From contig CM066988.1 in the NCBI GenBank assembly GCA_033977485.1, forward strand, positions 54,249,649-54,313,648: a stretch of DNA of 64,000 nt, given 5' to 3'. The position numbers were made by a program, and so were the translations under genes. This stretch comes from Hydrangea macrophylla. Taxonomy: Eukaryota > Streptophyta > Magnoliopsida > Cornales > Hydrangeaceae. How positions within the stretch are numbered: the stretch's first letter is position 1; each line of letters begins with the position of its first letter. The notes under the pieces were generated by a model. That model was not told where the DNA came from and searched no databases. It saw only the letters and a program-made list of their open reading frames with translations. Shown piece after piece: positions 56,530 through 64,000 of this stretch.

Positions 56530-57848
56530 TGTTAGGAAAACTGTGTTCCCAAAATTTGTTGACAGCACGTATAAGTTGGTACTGCAAAAGTATACGTGAA
56601 AGCTACAATAACCCTACAAGGGCAGAACTAGAGTTACCTTGAAATGCAAAACGGATTGATGTAGCAGACGAATCAAGAATACGGGCTCCATAAGAGCTCA
56701 CGATCTTCTACCGTATTCCTCTGCTGCCAGAATATCGAACTGAGTGTGGGCTCTATCGAAACCCTTTCTGTTTTCTACTCTCCCTATTTTATGCTCTCTT
56801 TTCTATTCTGAGTTAAAATACTCTTAATGGAAAAATGCAACCTGAGAGGAGAGCCCAAGCAGCATATATATAGGCTATGATAGGGACCATAAGAAGTCAA
56901 TAAGGAATAGGCTTCCTTATGGAATTAGGAAACCCCAATTTGAACTAAATCAGATTCCTATTTCCATAAATTATAATTCATACCACTAAAGAATTATAAT
57001 TGCACTCCTACCCTTATCTCAAAAATATATTTCGAGCTGCATGTTATTAAATGCTTATTATCTCCCCATGTTAAGATTACATATACCCATTAATTAAATA
57101 TAATTACTGACAATCATATTTAATTAATCTCTTAAAATTCCTTGAGATCCTCTGATTAACTTATCTGATATGTCGGATACAAAATCCACCTGCAAGGTTT
57201 GACATAATCAAAACTTATAAGCTTTCTCAAGGGGATATTATCAATCCCAAAATTGAGACATGGATTTCATCATTAATTTATATCCACCACATAATCAATA
57301 TTGTCACCCAATCCAATGAGATATTAACCCATTTAAGGATCTCACCTTTTTAGGGATCAAAGTGTAAATATCAAATGCACGTGTCTACAAATTAACTTAA
57401 GATTTAGAGCATAAGCACTCATAATAGCCATGTGGTATTAATTATCTTATAAGTCCATGTAAAGATAATTACCCCAAGTCGGTCCCGTTTAATACACAAA
57501 GTGTACCAGCATAGTGAGTTGAAAATATACAATTTCCCGTAGTCAAGACAAACCTACTACAACACCATACTCCAGTCCTACCGATGGTGTGTCCAGTCCC
57601 ATCTAAGACTGTAAACCAAAATCTTACATTCTACAATATCTGATGGTCTGATCTTTCATATGTAAGCCGAACTCTACACACCAAACCACCTACTAAGTAG
57701 AATGAGAGACGCACATGCATAATATTAAATAAATAATATAATACAAACATTGCCCACACAGATTCTCATAAAAATAGAATAACTGATTTTATTAAATGAA
57801 TAATAAATCAACTACATAAATCATGGCTTTTAGTATGTATCCCTAACA
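56530..57848 (-). repeat. Copia B 5' LTR (1319 bp)
   Basis: In + reading it starts TGTTAGGAAAACTGTG and ends TGTATCCCTAACA. ACCAT just left of it begins the primer site on the - strand. Flank on the right is TTATT (57849-57853). Confidence 0.92.
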
Positions 57849-58748
57849 TTATTGAGGGGTGAAGCCCAGAACTGGTGGGTTAATGTTTTGGACCAAGGGG
57901 CACCGATTACTTGGGAAGGGTTAAAGGTAGAGTTCATATTCTGATTATTTTTGTGAGTTGCTCACAACGCAAAAAAGAGAGAATTTGATAACCTTAAGTA
58001 GGGAGATATGACAGTAACTAAGTATACTTCTAAGTATAATGCACTGCTAAGGTTTGGCAAAGGTTCAATACCAGAGGAGGAGGATAGAGCAAGGAAATTT
58101 GAGAAAGGGTTAAGAGAGAATATTCAGTTGAGGGTAGAGGTGTCAAACGGGCCGGGCCAGGCCTGGTCAAAGCGGGCCCCAAGCGGGCTTCGAGCCGGGT
58201 CGGGCCGGGCTTCACCAAACATCGGGCCGGGCTTGGGAGTGGAAGGGGTGTGTCCGCCCCGGACCGGTGGCCCGGGCCTAGCGAGCCAGACATCGGGCCG
58301 GGCCGGACAGGCTAGCGGGCTTTCTTCAATTTTTGGAGTGGGCCGTGGCGGGCTTCGGGCCGGACCGGGCTGGGCTTTTTCACCATTTCGGGCCAAGCCG
58401 GGCCATAGACGGAAGAATGGGTGTCCACCCCGACCCGGGGTATGTGAACCGGGCCTAGCGGGCCTGGCCTTATGATGGGCCGGGCCGGGCTTTTAGCCCG
58501 AAAAAAGCGGGTCGGGCCAACCCGACCCGATTGACACCACTAGTTGAGGGTAGAGACGTACGAACATTCAACCGTCGCAATAGTACAACAAATGGCGCTT
58601 ATTGCCGAAAGTGGGATGGAAAGATCTAGGCAGCATCAGCAAGGCAAGCGAAGTAATGAGGGTGGTGATCGGAACCAAGGTGGATCGTTTAAGAGGCCGT
58701 TTGCCCAAGGTTCTAGTTCTAGTTTTGGTGATTCTAGAAGGATACCAT
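57849..58748 (+). pseudogene. Gypsy A gag, distal part (interrupted by a hAT-like element)
   Basis: LRGEAQNWWVNVLDQGAPIT (57853 on) continues the gag split at 31149. After stops near 57945, TVTKYTSKYNALLRFGKGSI and EEEDRARKFEKGLRENIQLR run to 58126, where a hAT-like element (58135-58542) interrupts. After it, TYEHSTVAIVQQMALIAESG and RSNEGGDRNQGGSFKRPF complete the gag to about 58748. No zinc knuckle, protease or pol follows, so element A is truncated here. Confidence 0.85.
58135..58542. mobile_element. GC-rich hAT-like element with 8-bp target duplication
   Basis: Inverted ends TAGAGGTGTCAA and TTGACACCACTA agree at 11 of 12. The exact 8-bp duplication GTTGAGGG lies at 58127-58134 and 58543-58550. 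The 408-bp interior is dominated by GGGCCGGGC and related motifs and is far richer in GC than its AT-rich surroundings. The ORFs inside (for example 58124-58396 on -) follow from the repeat composition and are not genes. Confidence 0.9.
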
Positions 58749-59241
58749 AAAATTGTCATATGTACTATGTGTGTTCTTTTAGGCCTTGATTCTTTGCCTT
58801 CAACAAATCTTGGCGGGCATCTTTTGCCTATAGGTAATAATGATCTTTGAAATGATTAGGTAGGTAGTAATTTTTTCTATTAATTATTTGTGGATTTTTT
58901 TGATTGACATGAACAACAGCTTTTGATTCTATTGCTAAAGCACATATTTTCTTCTTCATCTTATATATACAACCATAAGTTGATTAACATTCCTATCAAT
59001 AAAAACTAATCTAGGTGATTTATTTATGAGTTAATTAGTATAATGTCCATTTTATTCTAAGTTTCTTTCAATAGGTTCAACCCATGAAACATTTTACTAT
59101 GAAGTCCATTCTACAAATTTGGACCAAACTACCCTTACCATTTCTCATTCAACACTGCAATAAATAACTCCAAGATTTTGGGGCTTTCAAAATTCAAAAC
59201 TCAAATACCCAAATAAGAATGAATCACATTCTATATCCATT

Positions 59242-59321
<80 letters not shown>

Positions 59322-59370
59322 GATCGTGACTCTCGCTTGATGGAAAATTACGGCCTACCTTCTCGTGTTG
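58749..59370. other. Non-coding spacer with a (TC)n(AC)n microsatellite
   Basis: No gene is seen. (TC)n at 59243-59290 and (AC)n at 59291-59320 lie about 50-130 bp upstream of the candidate small gene. Confidence 0.55.
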
Positions 59371-59694
59371 ATGATCCAAGCTTTCAAAGTCCCCGGTGAA
59401 GCAATCCAAGGCGGGTTGGAAAAGATTGGAGAGGTCATTAAGGCGGGTTTGGAGTATATATTGCAGATAGTAATGGAAATCATAAGTACTCTCATCTCTA
59501 CTCTTTTTGATCTTGTTAAATAGAGCATTTTAGGGTCAGCAATGGCCACCGGATCAGCAATCGGTGGTCTAGTGGAGCAGATAAGGACTTCTCTTGATGG
59601 GTTGATGAAAGATTTTCCGGAGTTGGTGGATGGTTTCGTCCAGATGGTTACTACGATGGCCAAGGATCTATGGAAAAACTATAAGGAAAATATA
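59371..59694 (+). pseudogene. Possible small amphipathic protein gene with an in-frame stop
   Basis: The ATG at 59371 opens MIQAFKVPGEAIQGGLEKIG and EVIKAGLEYILQIVMEIIST, ending at a TAG at 59521. The same frame continues from the ATG at 59542: MATGSAIGGLVEQIRTSLDG, LMKDFPELVDGFVQMVTTMA, KDLWKNYKENI. Both halves are strongly amphipathic helices with Gly-rich turns and together would make about 105 residues. The shared frame and matching composition suggest one gene with a stop in the middle, or a short intron around it. It resembles small plant helical proteins of unknown role, which I cannot name. It may be functional if spliced, or a captured fragment. Confidence 0.45.
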
Positions 59695-59929
59695 GATACA
59701 CAAAAAGGTCGTCCTTTGACATCTATATTGCCTTTAATTATAACTTTTTGCCCCTCCTATGTCCTCTCTCTCACACATACACACACACTGTAGATTATAT
59801 AGCTGTTATATATGTTGTATAAACATAGCATGCCTTGTTGATTTGTTGTTGTTGCAACATATTCCTGTCCTGGGTCAACGGACTTCGATTCATTTGTGTT
59901 GTTGATTGTGTTTTAAGATTTGGTTGTGG

Positions 59930-60360
59930 TTCAAAAGGTTATAGCGTAAAATTTAACACTCATGGTTTTCGTTCACATGATGTGGTGCGAAATTGTATAC
60001 TATGTGAAGGAATGTGCAAATGAATTTGTGATAAGACAGTGTTCCATTTGTTGAAGAACTTGAATATGAGTGTGAAATTTAACAATTTTAGTGTGAAAAT
60101 GTATATTATGTTGTAGTTCAAAGATTGTGGTTCAAAATGTTATAGTATAAAATTTATGTAAAATTTAACACTAATGTTCTTCGTTCACATGATGTGATGC
60201 GAAATTGTATACTATGTGAAGAAAAATTATGATATCTTGCAGTTAGTGTAAAATGAATGTGCAAATGAATTTGGGATAAGACAGTGTTCAATTTGTTGAA
60301 TAACGTAACTCGAATATGAGTGTGAAATTTAACAAATTTAGTGTGAAATTTAACACTATT
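59930..60360. repeat. Imperfect tandem duplication, unit about 200-230 bp
   Basis: TGGTTCAAAAGGTTATAG... at 59930 and TGGTTCAAAATGTTATAG at 60130 begin two copies. Shared phrases are TTCGTTCACATGATGTG, GCGAAATTGTATACTATGTG, AAGACAGTGTTC and ATATGAGTGTGAAATTTAAC. Copy 2 has additional bases near 60145 and 60225. Confidence 0.82.
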
Positions 60361-60531
60361 TTTTATTTATTTTTGGGTGATATTGATGAATGACTGTTAG
60401 ATCATCCAAGAATGGTGAAAATGCGAAATTTTAAAAAAGATCCGTGTAATATTAAACAGAATCTAACCTATAAAGCCATACAATCATGGTATTTAGTAAC
60501 TTCTCAACATATATGCAACATTTATGGGATT

Positions 60532-60669
60532 AAGTTTGGTAACTTCCCAAAATATATACAAGATTTATGGGATTGAGTTTGACCAATTGCAGTATAAAAT
60601 AAGTTTGGTAACTTCCCAAAATATATGCAAGATTTATGGGATTGAGTTTGACCAATTGCAGTATAAAAT
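60532..60669. repeat. Tandem repeat, 69-bp unit, two near-identical copies
   Basis: 60532-60600 and 60601-60669 differ at one visible base (ATATATACAAG against ATATATGCAAG). Each runs from AAGTTTGGTAACTTCCC to AATTGCAGTATAAAAT. A diverged partial copy precedes at about 60493-60531, and TTGCAGTGTAAAAT motifs follow to 60775. Confidence 0.92.
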
Positions 60670-60775
60670 TTCACACTAATGAACTAGTTGCAATGTAAAA
60701 ACAAACCAGTTGCAGTGTAAAATTTCACACTAATGAACCAATTGCAGTGTAAACGAACTAGTTGCAGTGTAAAAT

Positions 60776-61338
60776 TCAATACTCGCATAAATGTATGGTG
60801 CATAGTAACAGATTAATATGTTATGTGATCAATGATTATTGGTAGAACATACAAAAATGGGATACCCACATAAAAATGGCGTTAAAATATTCAAAAGACC
60901 CATAATGTACAAGGCTAAAGTTATGGAATTTTATTTCCATATATTTGATATGCAAATCAATGGGATCTTTAAAATAGAGTTATTACCATATATATATATA
61001 TATATATATTTCTATATATGTATGCCTGTGTATATGTATAGGGGTAAAAAAGTCACTAAAACTATCTATAATTGGGGATTGTGGACTAATCTCTAACAAC
61101 ATTCACAATCATAGGGTCTCTCATTAGGAAGTACCAATTGGTGGGTCTATTATAACAAACATTGGTAGAATGGGATTTCCCACTAAATTAGTATTTATTT
61201 ATTTGTAGATGGTTATAAAAAACATGTTATTATGGGATTATTTATTTGATTTCATTCACACTTTTATCAGGTTGTTTGTATCATATGTTTGGTATTTCTG
61301 CTTGAAATCATGTCTTCGTTTTTTTTTTTCCAACTCAC
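60776..61338. other. Non-coding AT-rich spacer
   Basis: No supported gene. (TA)n lies at about 60989-61008. The ORF at 60839-61096 includes translated microsatellite and is not taken as a gene. Confidence 0.5.
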
Positions 61339-61339
61339 T

Positions 61340-61367
61340 CCCGTGCATTACACGGGTTAGAAAGCTA
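61340..61367 (+). mobile_element. Helitron 3' terminus
   Basis: The stem CCCGTG/CACGGG (61340-61345 and 61351-61356, loop CATTA) is followed by TTAGAAAG and CTAG, then T. A short GC hairpin some 8-10 bases before CTRR, with insertion before T, is the plant Helitron 3' end. The 5' end (TC after A) was not located, so the length and content are unknown; the tandem repeats and the small gene upstream might lie inside. Confidence 0.7.
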
Positions 61368-61386
61368 GTATATATATATATATATT

Positions 61387-61565
61387 GAGTAATGCTATAC
61401 TTTCCAAATCTTAATTTTAAATTTATGCCACAAATAATGTGACAGTGGATCCATTAAATTTAATTGAATAATATTAAAATAATCACATCATTATTAAAAG
61501 TGATATCAGTGCCACATCATTCAAGATAAGTTTAAAATTACGATTTGAAAAACATAGCATTACTC
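61387..61565. mobile_element. MITE with GAGTAATGCT termini, copy a
   Basis: Inverted ends GAGTAATGCTATACTTTCCA and AAAACATAGCATTACTC. ATATATT lies on both sides (61380-61386, 61566-61572), consistent with a 7-9 bp duplication but in AT-repeat DNA. Interior contains CCACATCATTCAAG. Confidence 0.78.
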
Positions 61566-61720
61566 ATATATTTTGGCAGACGGACCTCTTATATGACTAG
61601 CTTTTTTTATTATCTTACCTGCACACAGCACTAAATTTTACACACGTACATGTAGAAGCACACACGTCTTTTGAACACACACATACAAATGAAAAGGAAA
61701 GACTTGATACATTTTCGTTT

Positions 61721-61911
61721 GAGTAACGCTGCTTCTCAAATTTGGATTTTAAATTTTTATCTCAAATAATATAACAATAAATTCACTAAATTTTAATTAG
61801 ATGATGTTAACATGACCCCACAATGATGAATGGGCCAATTGGATTTTGATTAATGTCACACCATTCGAGATAGAGATTTGAGATTTGAATTTAAGAAGCA
61901 TAGCATTACTC
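61721..61911. mobile_element. MITE with GAGTAACGCT termini, copy b
   Basis: Inverted ends GAGTAACGCTGCTTCTCAAA and GAAGCATAGCATTACTC. It shares termini and the interior phrase CAC(A)CCATTCGAGATA/CACATCATTCAAGATA with copy a. The target duplication is not clear. Confidence 0.75.
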
Positions 61912-62228
61912 TTTTTATTAAGTATTTTTCTACTATTTTAATATGTGATTGATACACGTGTACAAAAGAGTCTACATAGCACATAAGTTGACCAATATCA
62001 TTTTAAAAAACATAACAAAAAGTACGTAAAGAAATGTATGAACCATAATCCCAAGAGAAGAAATATACCAAAGCATTATCCCAAAAAAAATTAAAATAAA
62101 AAAATTACATCCATATTGTTGTTTGACACAATCCTCTTATGAGATTAGGAAATGAGATAAAAAATATCGGCCCAAAACCCTGACACATATATCGGAGCCC
62201 TAAAACGAACTTATTTTATTTTATTTTT
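61912..62228. other. Non-coding spacer
   Basis: No gene is seen. AT-rich; ends in a (TTTTA)n tract (62207-62228), which is the reverse complement of a SINE-like A-rich tail. Confidence 0.5.
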
Positions 62229-62337
62229 TTGGGTAATTGGGAGTGTCTGGGCCAGCTCGCGCGCACCTCGACTAATTCCCCGAAGCTTTGGAGTCGCCGA
62301 GTGAATTCCCAAATAGTCGCACGTGTTTCCTGTCACT
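62229..62337 (-). mobile_element. Probable older SINE fragment
   Basis: GTCTGGGCCAGCTCGCGCGC and ACCTCGACTAATTCC resemble the body of plant SINEs in reverse orientation, and the (TTTTA)n tract to its left would be the A-rich tail. No tRNA-like head remains because a second SINE interrupts. Assignment from memory of the motif. Confidence 0.45.
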
Positions 62338-62353
62338 CAAATATCTCACTCTT

Positions 62354-62498
62354 TTCTCTTTCTTTTTTTTTTTCATTCGGTGTAGTGGTCTTGTGTGAGG
62401 ACATAAGTGTCAGGGCCGGGAAAGAAGGCAAGGTTCGAACTCTTGTGTGAGCGTGACATTTTACGCCTTTTACCAATTAGGCTAAGTTATTGCTGACA
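62354..62498 (-). mobile_element. tRNA-derived SINE with 16-bp target duplication
   Basis: On the - strand the head carries an A box TAGCCTAATTGG (near 62483) and a B box GAGTTCGAACC (near 62438), and the 3' end is an A-rich tail (GAAAAAAAAAAAGAAAGAG). The exact 16-bp repeat CAAATATCTCACTCTT flanks it at 62338-62353 and 62499-62514, as expected of LINE-driven insertion. Length is 145 bp. Confidence 0.85.
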
Positions 62499-62514
62499 CA
62501 AATATCTCACTCTT

Positions 62515-62718
62515 CGTACTTGTATATATATATATATATATGAATCCAGTTCCAGTGCGCACTGGGTAGCGTGCACTGGGTGAACACACTAGACTTTTAA
62601 GCCTAAAAAAATAGCGGACTGCCCACTCCACTAACCCGCGCCCCATCTTACTGACCTGCGATTTTTTAGACGTAAATGTACAATACGTTCACCCAATGCA
62701 CACTAAAACATGACTCTG

Positions 62719-62760
<42 letters not shown>

Positions 62761-63145
62761 GAGTTATAAAGTCCTACTCAAACACTTACACTATCAGTCT
62801 ATCACACAAATATCACACTATCACACAAACATCTCACACAATATGACTATACGACTCTTACTATACATCACACAAATATTGCACACTATATGATTATACG
62901 AATCTTATGTTTCGTTTGTTTTGATATAAAATATTTTTTAAAAAATATTTCTACCTTATAATTAGTACACAAGAGCCATTTTACGAAAATGTTAATAAAA
63001 AAATAAAATTCCTAAAGTCCCACTCAAACTTGCACTATGAAGATACTCAGCTATAACAACTTGAAAATTAACCAATATATAACATGATTCTCCATATCCT
63101 ATAGTAGAATTCTCCAAATTTCAATAACTCTACTTTCTCTTTACA
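62515..63145. other. Non-coding spacer with microsatellites
   Basis: No gene is seen. (TA)n at 62523-62541 and (ATA)n at 62725-62757. Between 62560 and 62710, GCGCACTGGGT/GTGCACTGGGTGAAC and GTTCACCCAATGCACAC are inverse, a possible small degenerate MITE. Confidence 0.5.
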
Positions 63146-63148
63146 TTA

Positions 63149-63415
63149 AATCACCCAAACTTGTCGGATTTCTTCACCAAATCACATGGGGATGGCAGCA
63201 CAGCACCACGTGGCAAAATCCCAACAACGGTATATCAAGATACACTTAAATCACCACCGGACAAAATGATGGCGGGGAGGGGGGGAGTGTGTGTGGCCGA
63301 CTCAATTGTATTTAGGATGTATATTACCATGTAAGGACAGAGATGTCCATTTTGTGAACATGGATATCAACGAAGGACAACTTGGTAGTTGGTGTCATTT
63401 AATATCCCATATTAT
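63149..63415. repeat. Repeat U, right copy, without the left copy's insertions
   Basis: Matches 3139-3212 and 3565-3640. It is preceded by TTA (63146-63148), as at the Harbinger junction, but by different sequence beyond, and no Harbinger sequence is present. The MITE of the left copy is absent. A 27-bp block at 63239-63265 is inverted relative to 3225-3256. Confidence 0.8.
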
Positions 63416-63426
63416 TACAACTTATG

Positions 63427-63428
<2 letters not shown>

Positions 63429-63465
<37 letters not shown>

Positions 63466-63495
63466 TGAAAGATGTATATTATATATATATATACG
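63429..63495. repeat. (AT)n tracts
   Basis: Two AT dinucleotide runs (63429-63459 and 63479-63492) separated by a unique stretch. Confidence 0.85.
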
Positions 63496-63559
63496 TACGT
63501 CTATGGATGGACAAAGAGGGAGAATTCTTCCATACAATCAAGTGATTTGTTGTAGGGTA

Positions 63560-63960
63560 CAATTAAACAATTGGTCTGAAATATTTGTACTATACAAGGT
63601 ACAAAAATATTAGTACTTTTTATAACAAATATTTGTACTAATGTAAGAAATGTTATACCCTTTTAAGAAATGTTTGTACTTGATAAAAAAAAATGTTACA
63701 CTATTATAAGAAATATTTGTACCATAGTAACAAAATGTTGTAACTTTATAAGAAATATTTGTACCAAATCAAAACCACTTGTGGTTTTACCCGTGTAAGA
63801 AATCTTTGTACTTATGGTAACAGAGCTTTGTACACGTGATAAGAAAACTTTGTACATGTGACATTTTGTACTTGTGGTAAAGGAGCTTTGTACCCATGAT
63901 AAGAAATCTTAGTACTGATAGTAAAAAAAAAACTTTCTACTATGGTAAGGAATATTTATT
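63560..63960. repeat. Degenerate minisatellite, unit about 25-35 bp
   Basis: The phrase TAAGAAATNTTTGTAC or a close variant recurs more than ten times, for example at 63643, 63706, 63749, 63797 and 63899, with GTGATAAGAAAACTTTGTAC forms between. Spacing is irregular. It runs to near the window edge. Confidence 0.75.
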
Positions 63961-64000
63961 CCCATGGTACAAACACGTCTTACCATTGCATGTCAAGTGA

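Larger units (their letters stand above)
31150..57848 (-). mobile_element. Ty1/copia element B, split by two younger LTR elements
   Basis: LTRs lie at 31150-32469 and 56530-57848. On the - strand the order is 5' LTR (56530-57848), primer-binding site TGGTATCAAAGTAACA (just below 56529), leader, gag, protease, integrase, RT, RNase H, polypurine tract AAGTAGGAGAT (rc of 32470-32480), 3' LTR. Two nested insertions, D (35598-42763) and C (43710-55094), account for most of the 26.7 kb; without them B is about 8.1 kb. It interrupts gag of element A. Confidence 0.92.

Noticed and set aside
58008..58475. 155-residue Gly/Pro/Ala/Arg-rich ORF
   Set aside because: It runs from gypsy gag into the GC-rich hAT-like element; the unusual composition comes from GGGCCGGGC repeats.
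62420..62490. tRNA gene on the minus strand
   Set aside because: A and B boxes are present, but no full cloverleaf is evident, and the A-rich tail with 16-bp target duplication shows a SINE.
63643..63960. Possible repeat-spacer array at the right end
   Set aside because: The repeats are degenerate and irregularly spaced, with spacers of similar composition; a minisatellite explains them.

Overview
The window is nuclear DNA of a flowering plant, probably a eudicot. The signs are AT-rich intergenic DNA, many plant-type LTR retrotransposons, Stowaway, Tourist, hAT and Mutator-like MITEs, a Helitron terminus, a tRNA-derived SINE, and one plant-specific host gene, a purine permease with a small first exon and a large intron. 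The species cannot be named from the sequence. No rRNA, tRNA gene, CRISPR or bacterial feature is seen. Layout, left to right. 1-3135: a PIF/Harbinger DNA transposon whose left end lies outside the window, with a Myb/SANT-like ORF1 (+) and a broken transposase (-). 3139-3640: a repeat (called U here) that recurs at 63149-63415 without the insertions carried by the left copy. 4048-15375: a dead Ty1/copia element with 197-bp LTRs. It was tandemly duplicated together with its right flank through a TTAA microhomology, and copy 1 was later hit by a solo LTR. 16453-20440: the purine permease gene; its 2.8-kb intron is filled with MITEs. 20441-28523: intergenic DNA with three Stowaway MITEs, a 1.5-kb hAT-like element, a 1-kb foldback element, a Tourist MITE and a 150-bp satellite. 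28524-58745: a deep nest of insertions. A truncated gypsy element (A, +) has its gag split by a 26.7-kb copia element (B, -). B is in turn split by a 7.2-kb LTR element without pol (D, -) and by an 11.4-kb Tat-lineage gypsy element (C, -). C contains a hAT-like element, and that contains a small hairpin MITE. A second, GC-rich hAT-like element sits in the distal part of gag A. Most junctions are fixed by target-site duplications. 58746-64000: intergenic DNA with a possible small gene, tandem repeats, a Helitron 3' end, two related MITEs, a SINE with a 16-bp target duplication, the second U copy and a terminal minisatellite. Apart from the permease and possibly the small gene near 59.4 kb, all coding sequence belongs to mobile elements. 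The most unusual item is in element C: its reverse transcriptase has lost a catalytic aspartate (YVND for YVDD), but on the opposite strand it keeps a complete four-exon gene, open from ATG to stop over 561 codons with GT-AG junctions in phase and a TATA box upstream. All coordinates were read by eye. Family assignments rest on recognised protein motifs and termini, not on database searches.
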